DNA of 53,707 nt from CAYJAZ01 sp964371865 (GTDB taxonomy: Bacteria; Desulfobacterota; Desulfovibrionia; Desulfovibrionales; Desulfovibrionaceae). The stretch lies in NCBI GenBank assembly GCA_964371865.1, contig CAYJOR010000014.1, positions 1-53,707 on the forward strand, in the 5' to 3' direction. Under the pieces are notes generated by a model, which had not been told where the DNA came from, searched no databases, and saw only the letters and a list, made by a program, of their open reading frames with translations. Made by a program: the position numbers and the translations under genes. This document shows, piece by piece, positions 1 to 7,617 of the stretch; position 1 is the first letter of the stretch; each line of letters opens with the position of its first letter.

Positions 1-2
1 GA

Positions 3-62
3 AGATTATTAGCTTTTCTCAATAAAATGTTCAGCAATTATGCAGAGGTCTTAAAGCAGTAA
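3..62 (+). CDS. possible C-terminal end of an upstream gene (partial)
   Basis: The frame starting at base 3 stays open for 19 codons and ends in TAA at 60-62. The encoded tail is amphipathic with Leu, Phe and Lys. It runs towards the hairpin at 78-113, as expected for two genes meeting head to head. The stretch is too short to identify, and chance readthrough is a real alternative. Confidence 0.2.
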   Translation, partial: RLLAFLNKMFSNYAEVLKQ

Positions 63-77
63 CCTGTAACACACTAT

Positions 78-113
78 AAAAAAAAGAAAGCATGTTGATA
101 GAACAGTGCTTTC
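78..113 (-). terminator. rho-independent terminator of the tat-pur-hflX run
   Basis: On the minus strand a 7-bp stem (GAAAGCA paired with TGCTTTC, arms at 107-113 and 86-92) is followed by eight T residues (complement of 78-85). It lies about 45 bases past the glycosyltransferase stop codon. Confidence 0.75.
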
Positions 114-158
114 CAGTTTATTAGAGCGTATGTAGCGTTTTAATATTTATGTCTAATG

Positions 159-959
159 CTATTTAAACCAAGATGCTTGAGGAAAATATTCAGCAATTCG
201 CTGTGCATATTTATCTAGAAATGTAAGAGAGTATTTAGTAGAAGTTTCAAAATAATCATAACCAAACACTGCATTTGCAATTGATTTTTTGTCACTCATG
301 CCATTAGGTAAGTCTTCGATATGATGCGAAATTGCTTTTGCTTTTCTAAAAATTCTAAATCTACCGCCTTCATAATGAGTTGGTGAAAAAATATTTTTAA
401 ACATTTTACGCATAAGGGAGGGGGCGTGAATAGGTCTTAATTCCTTGAATATATGCAATTTGCCACAAGATTTATTGAACTGATCACGCATATCTGTTTC
501 TGGCGATTTATCCCAATCGAGAATGTTCGGATAAGTATCAATAAAAGATTTCTTTACAAGAAAGAAGTCAACACCAAGTGATTTTCGTTTTTCTATCCAG
601 ATAGTTGTAGCTAAATCTTTATCGCTTTGAATTGCATTTTGAATAAGTTTATCATCAAAAATCCAAAAATCAGATTCTACAAAGAGAAGATAATCAAAAT
701 CATCACGCTTTTTTATATAGTTGTAGCCACCTTTTACAAGGTCACGAGCGCCTGTTCTATGACCGGAATTAGTTGTAACTTCTAATATATCAGTATAATT
801 AGCTAAATCTTCATCAAGAAGATAACCATCACTAGCCCCATTATGTATAATAAAGAGTGAGTAGTTATTTTGTTTCCAGTTATTTTTAATTATATGCACA
901 AGTTCTCTTGTATCTTCGACACGCGAATAGACTCGTATTATCACTGCAATATTTTTCAT
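159..959 (-). CDS. GT-A fold glycosyltransferase-like protein
   Basis: This 266-residue protein looks like a family 2-type glycosyltransferase. It opens with a beta strand (AVIIRVYSR) followed by conserved-looking IIHNGASDG. A VESDFW segment near residue 95 sits where GT-A enzymes carry a DxD metal site, but only one Asp of that motif is present. No signal peptide or membrane segment is visible, so it should act in the cytoplasm. The gene follows hflX by 8 bases and is the last gene of the minus-strand run, ahead of the terminator at 78-113. Its substrate is unknown, and its link to neighbouring housekeeping genes is probably positional. Fold call is fair; specificity is not assigned. Confidence 0.6.
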   Translation of the reverse strand: MKNIAVIIRVYSRVEDTRELVHIIKNNWKQNNYSLFIIHNGASDGYLLDEDLANYTDILEVTTNSGHRTGARDLVKGGYNYIKKRDDFDYLLFVESDFWIFDDKLIQNAIQSDKDLATTIWIEKRKSLGVDFFLVKKSFIDTYPNILDWDKSPETDMRDQFNKSCGKLHIFKELRPIHAPSLMRKMFKNIFSPTHYEGGRFRIFRKAKAISHHIEDLPNGMSDKKSIANAVFGYDYFETSTKYSLTFLDKYAQRIAEYFPQASWFK

Positions 960-967
960 AAAAAACC

Positions 968-2602
968 TTATTCAAAAAACCTTTGTTCTAAAATTCTCAC
1001 AAGCATATCAAGCCCTTTCTTTTGTAGGGCAGATGTTTTGAAAGAATCAGGGAAGAGGATATCTAGCTCATCTTTTGTATCGGCATCAACATTTTCCCAT
1101 TTATTTAGAATAAGCATATGTGGTTTTTCGGTTAACTCTAATTCCATGAGGATATTGTTAACAGCTTGAATTTGTTCTTTTACATTTGGATGTGACGCAT
1201 CAGCTACATGAAGAAGGTAGTCTGCCTCTTCAAGTTCTTCAAGAGTTGCTCGAAAAGCTTCAGTTAAATCTTTAGGTAGATTTCTAATAAATCCAACTGT
1301 ATCAGCTAGTACGATTTCGCGTTCTTTTGGAAATCTTAAACGTCTAGTGGTTGGATCTAGAGTTGCGAAAAGTTTGTTTTCTGCAAGCACTTCTGAATTT
1401 GTAAGTGCGTTTAATAGGGTAGATTTGCCTACGTTCGTATAACCAACAAGAGAAACTACAGGAAGATTACTCTTATTTCTACGTGTTCTAACCTGCTGTC
1501 TTTGTTTACGAAGTTGAGCTAAATCGTTTTTGATTTTTGTAATTTTATCACGAATTCTACGCCTATCTGTTTCAAGCTTTGTTTCACCTGGTCCACGGCC
1601 GCCAATACCACCCATAAGTCTATCCATCGCCGGTTTTTTGCCAATTAGGCGAGGAAGGGTGTATTTTAGCTGAGCCATTTCAACTTGTAGTTTACCGGCT
1701 TTAGTTTTAGCATGTTGAGCAAAAATATCAAGAATGAGCTGTGTTCTGTCGAGCACTTTACGTTCTGTCATTTCCGCAAGATTAGCAAGTTGAGCTGGAG
1801 CAAGCTCGTTATCGAATATAATAAGTCCGGCTTGACCTTGAAGCGCAAGTATTTCTAATTCTGAAAGTTTTCCTTCTCCAAGAACAGAACGAGGATTCAC
1901 TTTTGAAACGCGTTGCATAAGTCTATCAACAACTAAAATTCCGGCAGTTTTTGCTAAATCTTCAAGTTCATCAAGGTAAACTTCTTGGATACTTTTAGGA
2001 GCTGTAGAAACTGAAACTAAAATTGCACGCTCTTTGCCTTTTTCGCTAGCTTCAACACTATCTTTAGTGACTCTATCAAGTTCATCTTCAAGACCTTCGA
2101 TTTGAGCAATAATATCAACATCAAATCTATCCCAAGCTTCAGGAGAATAAACTTTATATGGTTTATCCTCAATACTTTGTGGTAAAAGATGAGCATAGTG
2201 CATTTGAACCGGATTACCATACGGGTTCACAGTAAAAACTTGCAAACAGTCAAAACGCAAAAAGAGCATATCCATAAGATCTTCTTGGGTAATCCCTTCC
2301 ATATCTAAGTGGGTATGTATAAATCTTAGTGCACGAAGTTTGCCAGAAGAGATTCGTTCTCTAGGTAGCTCCGGAATAAAAAGCCCGGAGGCTGTGCCAA
2401 CTATTACCATTAGCACAACTCCGGTTCTATCAATAATAAGACCTACTTGACGGTTTATAAGACGTGAAACTGCACACAACTCATGAGCTTGATCATTAGT
2501 ATAACCTCTTGATTCGTTATACTTTCTTTTACCAAGGTTCGTGATTGCTTTAACTTCACTGGATTTTAAACCTGTTAGGTTTCCTTCAATTTTAGCAGCG
2601 AT
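968..2602 (-). CDS. hflX: GTPase HflX (ribosome-associated), probable ATC start
   Basis: HflX is a ribosome-binding GTPase of the Obg-HflX class that helps split stalled ribosomes. The signature GGIGGRGPGETKLETDRRRI, the P-loop GYTNVGKSTLLN and the G3 motif DTVGF are all present. The first conventional start, TTG at 2477-2479, would remove about 41 residues. The open frame upstream of it encodes GNLTGLKSSEVKAI and GYTNDQAHEL, which resemble the N-terminus of Desulfovibrio-type HflX proteins. In that extension there is no ATG, GTG or TTG, but an ATC at 2600-2602 lies 6 bases after GAGG of a strong Shine-Dalgarno (GAGGTGAT). I therefore place the start at ATC, giving 544 residues. The purH stop lies 12 bases upstream. 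Confidence 0.85.
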   Translation of the reverse strand: MAAKIEGNLTGLKSSEVKAITNLGKRKYNESRGYTNDQAHELCAVSRLINRQVGLIIDRTGVVLMVIVGTASGLFIPELPRERISSGKLRALRFIHTHLDMEGITQEDLMDMLFLRFDCLQVFTVNPYGNPVQMHYAHLLPQSIEDKPYKVYSPEAWDRFDVDIIAQIEGLEDELDRVTKDSVEASEKGKERAILVSVSTAPKSIQEVYLDELEDLAKTAGILVVDRLMQRVSKVNPRSVLGEGKLSELEILALQGQAGLIIFDNELAPAQLANLAEMTERKVLDRTQLILDIFAQHAKTKAGKLQVEMAQLKYTLPRLIGKKPAMDRLMGGIGGRGPGETKLETDRRRIRDKITKIKNDLAQLRKQRQQVRTRRNKSNLPVVSLVGYTNVGKSTLLNALTNSEVLAENKLFATLDPTTRRLRFPKEREIVLADTVGFIRNLPKDLTEAFRATLEELEEADYLLHVADASHPNVKEQIQAVNNILMELELTEKPHMLILNKWENVDADTKDELDILFPDSFKTSALQKKGLDMLVRILEQRFFE

Positions 2603-2614
2603 AAATCACCTCGA

Positions 2615-3208
2615 TTATTCTGCTGAAAGGTAGGAGTGGATCATTGCATCATATTCAGAAGTTCTTTCAAATGTATCAGCTGCCATTTTCTTTCTGAACT
2701 GTAAATCAACCTGCATTTCATTTTTTTCCATTTGTTCTTGAGCTTTAGCATAATCTTCTGGATTAGAAAGAACGAGGATTGAATGATAGTTTTTAGAAGA
2801 AGCACGAAGAAGGCATGGTCCGCCGATGTCAATTTCTTCAACCATATCACGAACAGGTAACTTTTTTTCTAAAGCTGTTTTGAAGTCATAGAGATTTACT
2901 ACAACTAAATCAAATGGTTCAATATCATGACCAGCTAAAGTACCTAGATGTTCGCTATTATCTTTATCTGCCAAGATTCCGCCGTGAATTTTTGGATGAA
3001 GAGTTTTAACTCTGCCACCAAGAATTTCAGGAAAGCCTGTTACAGAGCTAACTGCGGTTACTGGAAGACCTAAGTCTTGTAAAAATTTAAGAGTTCCGCC
3101 TGTTGAAACTAGTTCAACGTTTTTAGATGCAAGAAATTGAGCAAATTCAGGCAGATTATCCTTGTGAGTTACACTTATAAGAGCACGTTTAATCGGTAGC
3201 ATATCCAT
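2615..3208 (-). CDS. purH: stand-alone IMP cyclohydrolase (N-terminal PurH domain only)
   Basis: The protein catalyses the last step of purine synthesis, ring closure of FAICAR to IMP. At 197 residues it covers only the MGS-like cyclohydrolase half of the usual bifunctional PurH of about 520 residues. Visible family motifs are ALISVTHKDNL, ELVSTGGTLKFL, GGRVKTLHPKIHGGIL, VVVNLYDF and EEIDIGGPCLLRAS. The C-terminal formyltransferase domain is absent, and hflX begins 12 bases downstream, so this is a single-domain gene and not an obvious frameshift. A separate AICAR formyltransferase must be encoded elsewhere. AAGGAG lies 8 bases before the ATG. purQ is directly upstream. Confidence 0.9.
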   Translation of the reverse strand: MDMLPIKRALISVTHKDNLPEFAQFLASKNVELVSTGGTLKFLQDLGLPVTAVSSVTGFPEILGGRVKTLHPKIHGGILADKDNSEHLGTLAGHDIEPFDLVVVNLYDFKTALEKKLPVRDMVEEIDIGGPCLLRASSKNYHSILVLSNPEDYAKAQEQMEKNEMQVDLQFRKKMAADTFERTSEYDAMIHSYLSAE

Positions 3209-3220
3209 TAATAGGACTCC

Positions 3221-4027
3221 TTATTTTGATTTTAAATAATCAATAGCATTTTTGAAAATAACTGTTGCTAATTGCTGTGGTTTTTGGCGTGTCCAAGTAG
3301 GGTAGTTTGTTGTATGACAAGCAGCTTCTGGATGCGGCATAAGTCCTAAAATATGACCGGTTGGGTCAGTAAGACCAGCAATCGCAAGCGGGGAATTATT
3401 TGGATTGTAAGGATATTCTTGAGTAGGTACGCCTTCCTTATCGCTATATTGTAAAGCAATAAGATTTTCATTTTCAATACGTTTAAGAATATCTTCATCC
3501 AAAGTAACAAGACGACCTTCACCATGGCGTACAGGGCAATCAATATATTCAATATCTTTTGTAAAAATACAAGGAGAGTTTGCATTAACTTTCAAACGTA
3601 CCCATCTATCTTCATAGCGTCCTGATGCGTTGTGAGCTAATGATACTTGACGTGTGAAGTATTTATTGTCAAGAGCCGGTAAAACTCCGAGTTTTACAAG
3701 TAATTGGAATCCATTACAAATTCCTATAATGAGTTTACCTTGAGCAATAAACTCAGAAAGTGAATCAAGCAAAGCTTTCCCATCATTATCAGACAAGTGC
3801 AACCAACGTTGAGCAGCTGCTTGAGCCGCACCAAGATCGTCACCATCTAAGAATCCACCGGGGAAAATAAGAAGTTGATAATCATCAAGTTTTACTTTTC
3901 CTGAAGCAACATCTGCAAAGTGCACGATATCAGCTTTGTCTGCACCGCCTTGAATGCAAGCAAACGCGCTTTCTTTGTGTGAGTTTGTGCCAAAACCTGT
4001 AATTACAAGAGCTTGAACTAAAGCCAT
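3221..4027 (-). CDS. purQ: phosphoribosylformylglycinamidine synthase, glutaminase subunit
   Basis: PurQ hydrolyses glutamine and feeds ammonia to PurL in the fourth step of purine synthesis. The class I amidotransferase fold is visible: LLIFPGGFLDGDD, the nucleophile elbow IIGICNGFQLLVKLG with its Cys, and the His-Glu pair in LMPHPEA. At 268 residues it is longer than Bacillus-type PurQ (about 225) and resembles the glutaminase domain of large PurL proteins. No PurL is in the window. The gene has a GAGGAG ribosome site, sits 27 bases after the dsbA-like gene and 12 bases before purH, so the pair is probably co-transcribed. Confidence 0.9.
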   Translation of the reverse strand: MALVQALVITGFGTNSHKESAFACIQGGADKADIVHFADVASGKVKLDDYQLLIFPGGFLDGDDLGAAQAAAQRWLHLSDNDGKALLDSLSEFIAQGKLIIGICNGFQLLVKLGVLPALDNKYFTRQVSLAHNASGRYEDRWVRLKVNANSPCIFTKDIEYIDCPVRHGEGRLVTLDEDILKRIENENLIALQYSDKEGVPTQEYPYNPNNSPLAIAGLTDPTGHILGLMPHPEAACHTTNYPTWTRQKPQQLATVIFKNAIDYLKSK

Positions 4028-4054
4028 TTTTTTCTCCTCTTCTTTACGAAGATA

Positions 4055-4870
4055 TTATTTTGAGTTTTTAAGTGCAAATTCGTAAGCATCAATGAAGCTT
4101 TCAAGTGGTAAAGCTCCACGGATAATTAAATCATTCACGAGGAAGTAAGGTGTGCCGGTGAAGCCTAATTTTTTAGCATCGGCAATATCTTCATCTATGA
4201 TTTGATTATATTTTTTTTGATTCTTTTTGATGTCTGCTTCAAGTGCTTTCACATTCAACCCAACTTGTCCGGCAACGGCTCTAAGAGTTGCACTAGGATT
4301 TGCAAAGAAATCTGGCTGGTTAGAGAATAGCATAGCGTAGAAGTTCCATCCTTTTTCGTGGTCTTGAGCTATTGCTGCTAAAAACCAACGAGCAGCTTCT
4401 TGTGCTGCAGGTGAATCTGAAACAAATTGCTTGAAAACAAAGCGAATTTGATTAGGGTATTTTGCTAAAAGATTTTCAATGGTTGAAGCTGCTTGCATAC
4501 AGTATGAGCATGCAAAATCTGAAAAAGCAACCAAAGTAATTGGTGCATTTTCATCACCTCTTGTTGGTCTATTTTTAAGATTAGGATCTTTTGGAATTTT
4601 TAAATCTTGTTCCCATTGAGATTGAAGCTGTTGTTTTCTTTTGCTATCAGCGCCTTGTTGGATGATATCAATAAGCAAAATTTTGTTATCTTGGAGAATT
4701 TCTATAACAGCATCATTTAAAACTTTTTTATTTTCTTTTAAGATTTTTTCTAAAATTTCAGGATTTTCGAGTAAAATCTTTTCTATTTCAGCTGCGCTCG
4801 TTTGAGCATAAAGATTCAATGGAAGAATCGATAAACCAAGAGTAAGAAGTATTTTATTGAATGTATTCAT
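4055..4870 (-). CDS. periplasmic DsbA-family thiol-disulfide protein
   Basis: The 271-residue protein starts with a signal peptide (MNTFNKILLTLGLSILPLNLYA, probable cleavage after LYA) and should act in the periplasm. Residues of about 30-75 form a helical, Lys/Glu-rich region. The thioredoxin-fold domain follows with VAFSDFACSYCMQAAS, giving a CSYC active site, and the cis-proline loop GFTGTPYFLVND. This arrangement is that of the thioredoxin_4/Com1 branch of the DsbA family. Whether it oxidises or isomerises disulfides cannot be told, and no DsbB or DsbD is in the window. It lies directly downstream of tatC, so export and thiol handling may be co-expressed. Confidence 0.85.
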   Translation of the reverse strand: MNTFNKILLTLGLSILPLNLYAQTSAAEIEKILLENPEILEKILKENKKVLNDAVIEILQDNKILLIDIIQQGADSKRKQQLQSQWEQDLKIPKDPNLKNRPTRGDENAPITLVAFSDFACSYCMQAASTIENLLAKYPNQIRFVFKQFVSDSPAAQEAARWFLAAIAQDHEKGWNFYAMLFSNQPDFFANPSATLRAVAGQVGLNVKALEADIKKNQKKYNQIIDEDIADAKKLGFTGTPYFLVNDLIIRGALPLESFIDAYEFALKNSK

Positions 4871-4898
4871 TATATTATCCTTGTTGATGAGAAAACAA

Positions 4899-5972
4899 TT
4901 AATTTTCTTCTTTATTGTTTTCTGCGCTTGCTTCGTTTTCTTCTTTTTTCTTTTTAGCTACAATAGCTGTAAGGATTACACTGACTTCGTATAAAATAAT
5001 CATCGGTGCAGCCATAAGTAATTGAGAGAAAACGTCTGGTGGTGTGAGAAGAGCTGCAACAATAAATATCACTAAAACTGAGTATTTACGCCATTTTTTC
5101 ATGCGTTCAGGAGTAAGAACTCCCATACGAGCGAGAAAGAAAGCAAAAAGTGGCATTTCAAACACAAGCCCAAAAGCTATAAGAAGTTTTAGAACAAAGT
5201 TTAGGTATTCTTCTATTGAAATCATTGGTATAATTTCCGCAGTCGCAAATCCCATAAAGAATTTGAATGCGATTGGAAGCACCAAAATATAACAGAATAC
5301 AACGCCCGCTAAGAAGAAAAATGCTGATATAAATGAGAGAGGAAGTAAAACTTTTTTCTCTTCTTTATAGAGTCCTGGAGCGATAAAAGCCCAGATTTGA
5401 TAAAAACTATAAGGGCACGATAGTAAAAATGAAAGTACTAACGATATCTTTAAATATACGAAAAATGCGCCCGGAGGAGACGTATAAATAAGTGTAGAAC
5501 CTTCCGGCATATTATCGGTAAGTGGAATTGCTAAGTAAGTATAGGCAAGTTCGGCAAAGTTGTAGCAAGCAAAAAAGCCAACAAAAATAACAATGACTAT
5601 ACGAGTAAGTCTATGGCGAAGTTCCTTGAGGTGATCAAGAAGAGTCATTGGTCGTTCTTCCTCTTCTTCTTCTGGTTCTTCTTGATTTTCTTCTGTTTTA
5701 GTTTCTTGATTTGCAACATTACTATCTTGCGAATTAGGAAGATTTTCTTCTGTAGGAGAAGTAGCTACAGGCGAGGAATTTTTATCATCTCCATTAATAT
5801 CTTCTTTTGTATTTGGAGAGTTATTTTCATTCTCTGTATTCTCTGATTGGTTTTTGGAAGTAGATTGCTCAGTAGGCACGGTACTAGACGCAACATCAGA
5901 TTCATTCATGTTTGAATCTTTTTTTGCGTTTGCCTCTTCCGAGATTGAAGCAAGTAGTTCTTTTTCAGTCAT
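4899..5972 (-). CDS. tatC: twin-arginine translocase TatC with long acidic N-terminal extension
   Basis: TatC is the multi-spanning receptor of the Tat pathway, which exports folded proteins. The conserved core begins near residue 107 with RPMTLLDHLKELRHRL and continues through six predicted membrane spans, including YQIWAFIAPGLYKEEKK and FEMPLFAFFLARMG. TatC normally starts within a few residues of the LLDHLKELR motif. Here about 107 residues rich in Glu, Asn, Ser and Thr precede it, ending in an unbroken run of Glu. The C-terminal tail is also charged. The start follows the tatB stop by 2 bases, so the extension is in the native reading frame and co-translated with TatB. Confidence 0.9.
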   Translation of the reverse strand: MTEKELLASISEEANAKKDSNMNESDVASSTVPTEQSTSKNQSENTENENNSPNTKEDINGDDKNSSPVATSPTEENLPNSQDSNVANQETKTEENQEEPEEEEEERPMTLLDHLKELRHRLTRIVIVIFVGFFACYNFAELAYTYLAIPLTDNMPEGSTLIYTSPPGAFFVYLKISLVLSFLLSCPYSFYQIWAFIAPGLYKEEKKVLLPLSFISAFFFLAGVVFCYILVLPIAFKFFMGFATAEIIPMISIEEYLNFVLKLLIAFGLVFEMPLFAFFLARMGVLTPERMKKWRKYSVLVIFIVAALLTPPDVFSQLLMAAPMIILYEVSVILTAIVAKKKKEENEASAENNKEEN

Positions 5973-5974
5973 AA

Positions 5975-6253
5975 CTATGCAGCATCCTTATCTTTTGACT
6001 GAGCTTTTTCTGCTGATTGTTTTTCTTCTTTATCTTTACCGAAGAGTTCTTGTTCAGCTTCTTTTTTTCTTTGTGCGTGTTCATCAAGAGCTATTTCAGT
6101 ATTTAAAGTACGCTGAAAATCTGTTGATACACGACGGAATTCGCCCATTGCCTTGCCAACTGTACGTGCTATTTTAGGTAGGCTTTCTGGACCTATCACT
6201 ATTAATGCCACGAGAAGTATTATAAGAATTTCTGTTGTTCCAATTCCGAACAT
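5975..6253 (-). CDS. tatB: Tat translocase subunit TatB
   Basis: This TatA/B-type protein has one N-terminal membrane span (TEILIILLVALIVIGPESLP), the hinge and an amphipathic helix (KIARTVGKAMGEFRRVSTDF), then a charged tail. The Glu in the membrane segment and the VIGPE...P hinge favour TatB. I start it at the ATG of MFGIGTTEIL, because GGAGGG sits 4 bases upstream of it. An ATG four codons earlier overlaps that ribosome site and is a less likely start. tatC follows after 2 bases. No separate TatA is in the window. Confidence 0.85.
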   Translation of the reverse strand: MFGIGTTEILIILLVALIVIGPESLPKIARTVGKAMGEFRRVSTDFQRTLNTEIALDEHAQRKKEAEQELFGKDKEEKQSAEKAQSKDKDAA

Positions 6254-6276
6254 CTGTCCCTCCATCTAGTAGCAAT

Positions 6277-6305
6277 TTTGTAACTTATATTCATCATATG
6301 GTCAA
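6277..6305 (-). promoter_or_regulatory. candidate sigma-70 promoter for tatB run
   Basis: On the minus strand TTGACC (6300-6305) and TACAAA (6277-6282) are 17 bases apart. The predicted transcript would start about 17 bases before the tatB ATG. The -10 box is a partial match. Confidence 0.45.
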
Positions 6306-6358
6306 GTGAGAAAAAAATCACTTTTTTCATATTCAAATAGATATTTTGTAGATTGCTC

Positions 6359-6512
6359 TAAGGTATGTTTCTAAATTCATTTTTTTGCGTTTTTTTATCT
6401 TCAAAGAAGATTTATTATTAAGTTCATATATGTTTTAAGATATTGCACTTCATAAAAGATTCCCTTTTATTGAAAGTTCTATAAAATTTCGTAATTTTGA
6501 AAAAGATCCTAA
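6359..6512. repeat. MITE-like repeat, diverged short copy C
   Basis: The left end reads TA followed by AGGTATGTTTCTAAATT, matching the ends of the copies at 33950-34171 and 46368-46588. Inside, TCATATATGTTTTAAGATATT and CATAAAAG can be aligned with the right half of the full copies. The right end is weak and stops near CCTAA at 6508-6512. It is about 70 bp shorter than the full copies. Confidence 0.5.
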
Positions 6513-6588
6513 TCTATTTTTCTTAGAAGATTTTTAATCTATAAATATTATTAAAGTAATTTTTTACTCCTCTGAAATATTAAAAAGA

Positions 6589-6617
6589 AATACTTTTTAT
6601 GCTGGATAAAAAGTATT
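6589..6617 (-). terminator. terminator-like hairpin after the YdfG-like gene
   Basis: A perfect 12-bp A+T-rich stem (AATACTTTTTAT against ATAAAAAGTATT) closes a 5-base loop. It begins about 35 bases past the dehydrogenase stop on the minus strand and is followed there by TCTTTTTAAT. The rest of 6254-6651 holds only the tatB promoter and the repeat at 6359-6512. Confidence 0.55.
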
Positions 6618-6651
6618 AATTCATATTCCTAAAAAAGATTTCTTATACAAT

Positions 6652-7380
6652 TTATGATTTATAAACAGTCAAAGGAGCAGACGATTGTGAGGTTGGCATC
6701 ACTTCAATTCTGTTTATGTTCACATGTTGAGGAAGTGTAGCTACCCATCTTACACATTCTGCAATATCTTCTGGTGTGAGCGGATTAGTGTTTTGATAGA
6801 GAGTTTTAGCTTTTTCGCAATCACCTTTGAAGCGTACTTCTGAAAACTCAGATTCGGCAAGACCCGGTTCAATATTTGTAACTCTTATATTTTTACCTGA
6901 TAAATCAGTACGTAAGTTGAGGCTAAACTGCTTTACAAATGCTTTTGTTGCTCCGTAAACATTACCGCCGGGATATGGATAAGTTCCTGCAATAGAGCCT
7001 AGATTGATTATATAACCACTTCCTCTTTTAACCATATTGGGCAAAACGGCTCTTGTAGCATACATCATACCTTTAATGTTTGTATCAACCATAGTTTCCC
7101 AATCATTTAAATCAACTTCATAAGCTGGTTCTAAGCCAAGAGCAAGACCCGCATTATTGAGGAGTACATCTACTTCTAAATCTGAAAGATATTTTTCAAC
7201 TTCGACATTATTTCTGATATCAAAACAAAGAGGAGTAAAATCGGTAAATTCTTCTTTGAGATTTTCTAATCTTTCAGCTCTTCTTCCTGTTCCTATGATT
7301 TTCCAACCCATTTCGTTGAAAACTCTTGCTGTGGCAAGACCAAAACCGGCTGTCACGCCTGTGATTAAGATACTTTTCAT
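6652..7380 (-). CDS. YdfG-like short-chain dehydrogenase/reductase
   Basis: This is a 242-residue NAD(P)-dependent oxidoreductase of the classical SDR family. The cofactor motif TGVTAGFG lies near the N-terminus, the structural motif NNAG is at about residue 76, Ser of the active site is in NLGSIAG, and the catalytic YGATK is at about residue 152. Arg residues in GTGRRAERL suggest NADP use. Length and the VRWVATLPQHVNINRIEVMPTSQS tail closely resemble E. coli YdfG, which oxidises 3-hydroxy acids such as serine and 3-hydroxypropionate. The true substrate here is unknown. The gene stands alone, with its own hairpin downstream at 6589-6617. Confidence 0.85.
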   Translation of the reverse strand: MKSILITGVTAGFGLATARVFNEMGWKIIGTGRRAERLENLKEEFTDFTPLCFDIRNNVEVEKYLSDLEVDVLLNNAGLALGLEPAYEVDLNDWETMVDTNIKGMMYATRAVLPNMVKRGSGYIINLGSIAGTYPYPGGNVYGATKAFVKQFSLNLRTDLSGKNIRVTNIEPGLAESEFSEVRFKGDCEKAKTLYQNTNPLTPEDIAECVRWVATLPQHVNINRIEVMPTSQSSAPLTVYKS

Positions 7381-7563
7381 TATTAATTCCTTATTTATAT
7401 AGTTTATTGATGTTATAGTTATTATTTATATTTACTTTATAGGTAGCTGTAGTATTATGCAATAGAAAAGTTTATGCTGAAAAATTGTTATCAGAAATTT
7501 TCTTTATACGGTTGTTTATATATTAGGTTTGAATCAGAATGGTAAAATCGACTTTTTTCGCTA

Positions 7564-7592
7564 TTGACTTCAAATGAGCGATAAGGTAATTA
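7564..7592 (+). promoter_or_regulatory. candidate promoter of the CPA2 antiporter gene
   Basis: TTGACT (7564-7569) and TAATTA (7587-7592) are separated by 17 bases, and the start codon is at 7618. A 5-bp inverted repeat, TCGCT with AGCGA 14 bases apart, straddles the -35 box and could be an operator. Confidence 0.4.
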
Positions 7593-7617
7593 TGATAAAA
7601 AAAATTTAGGATGAAAC

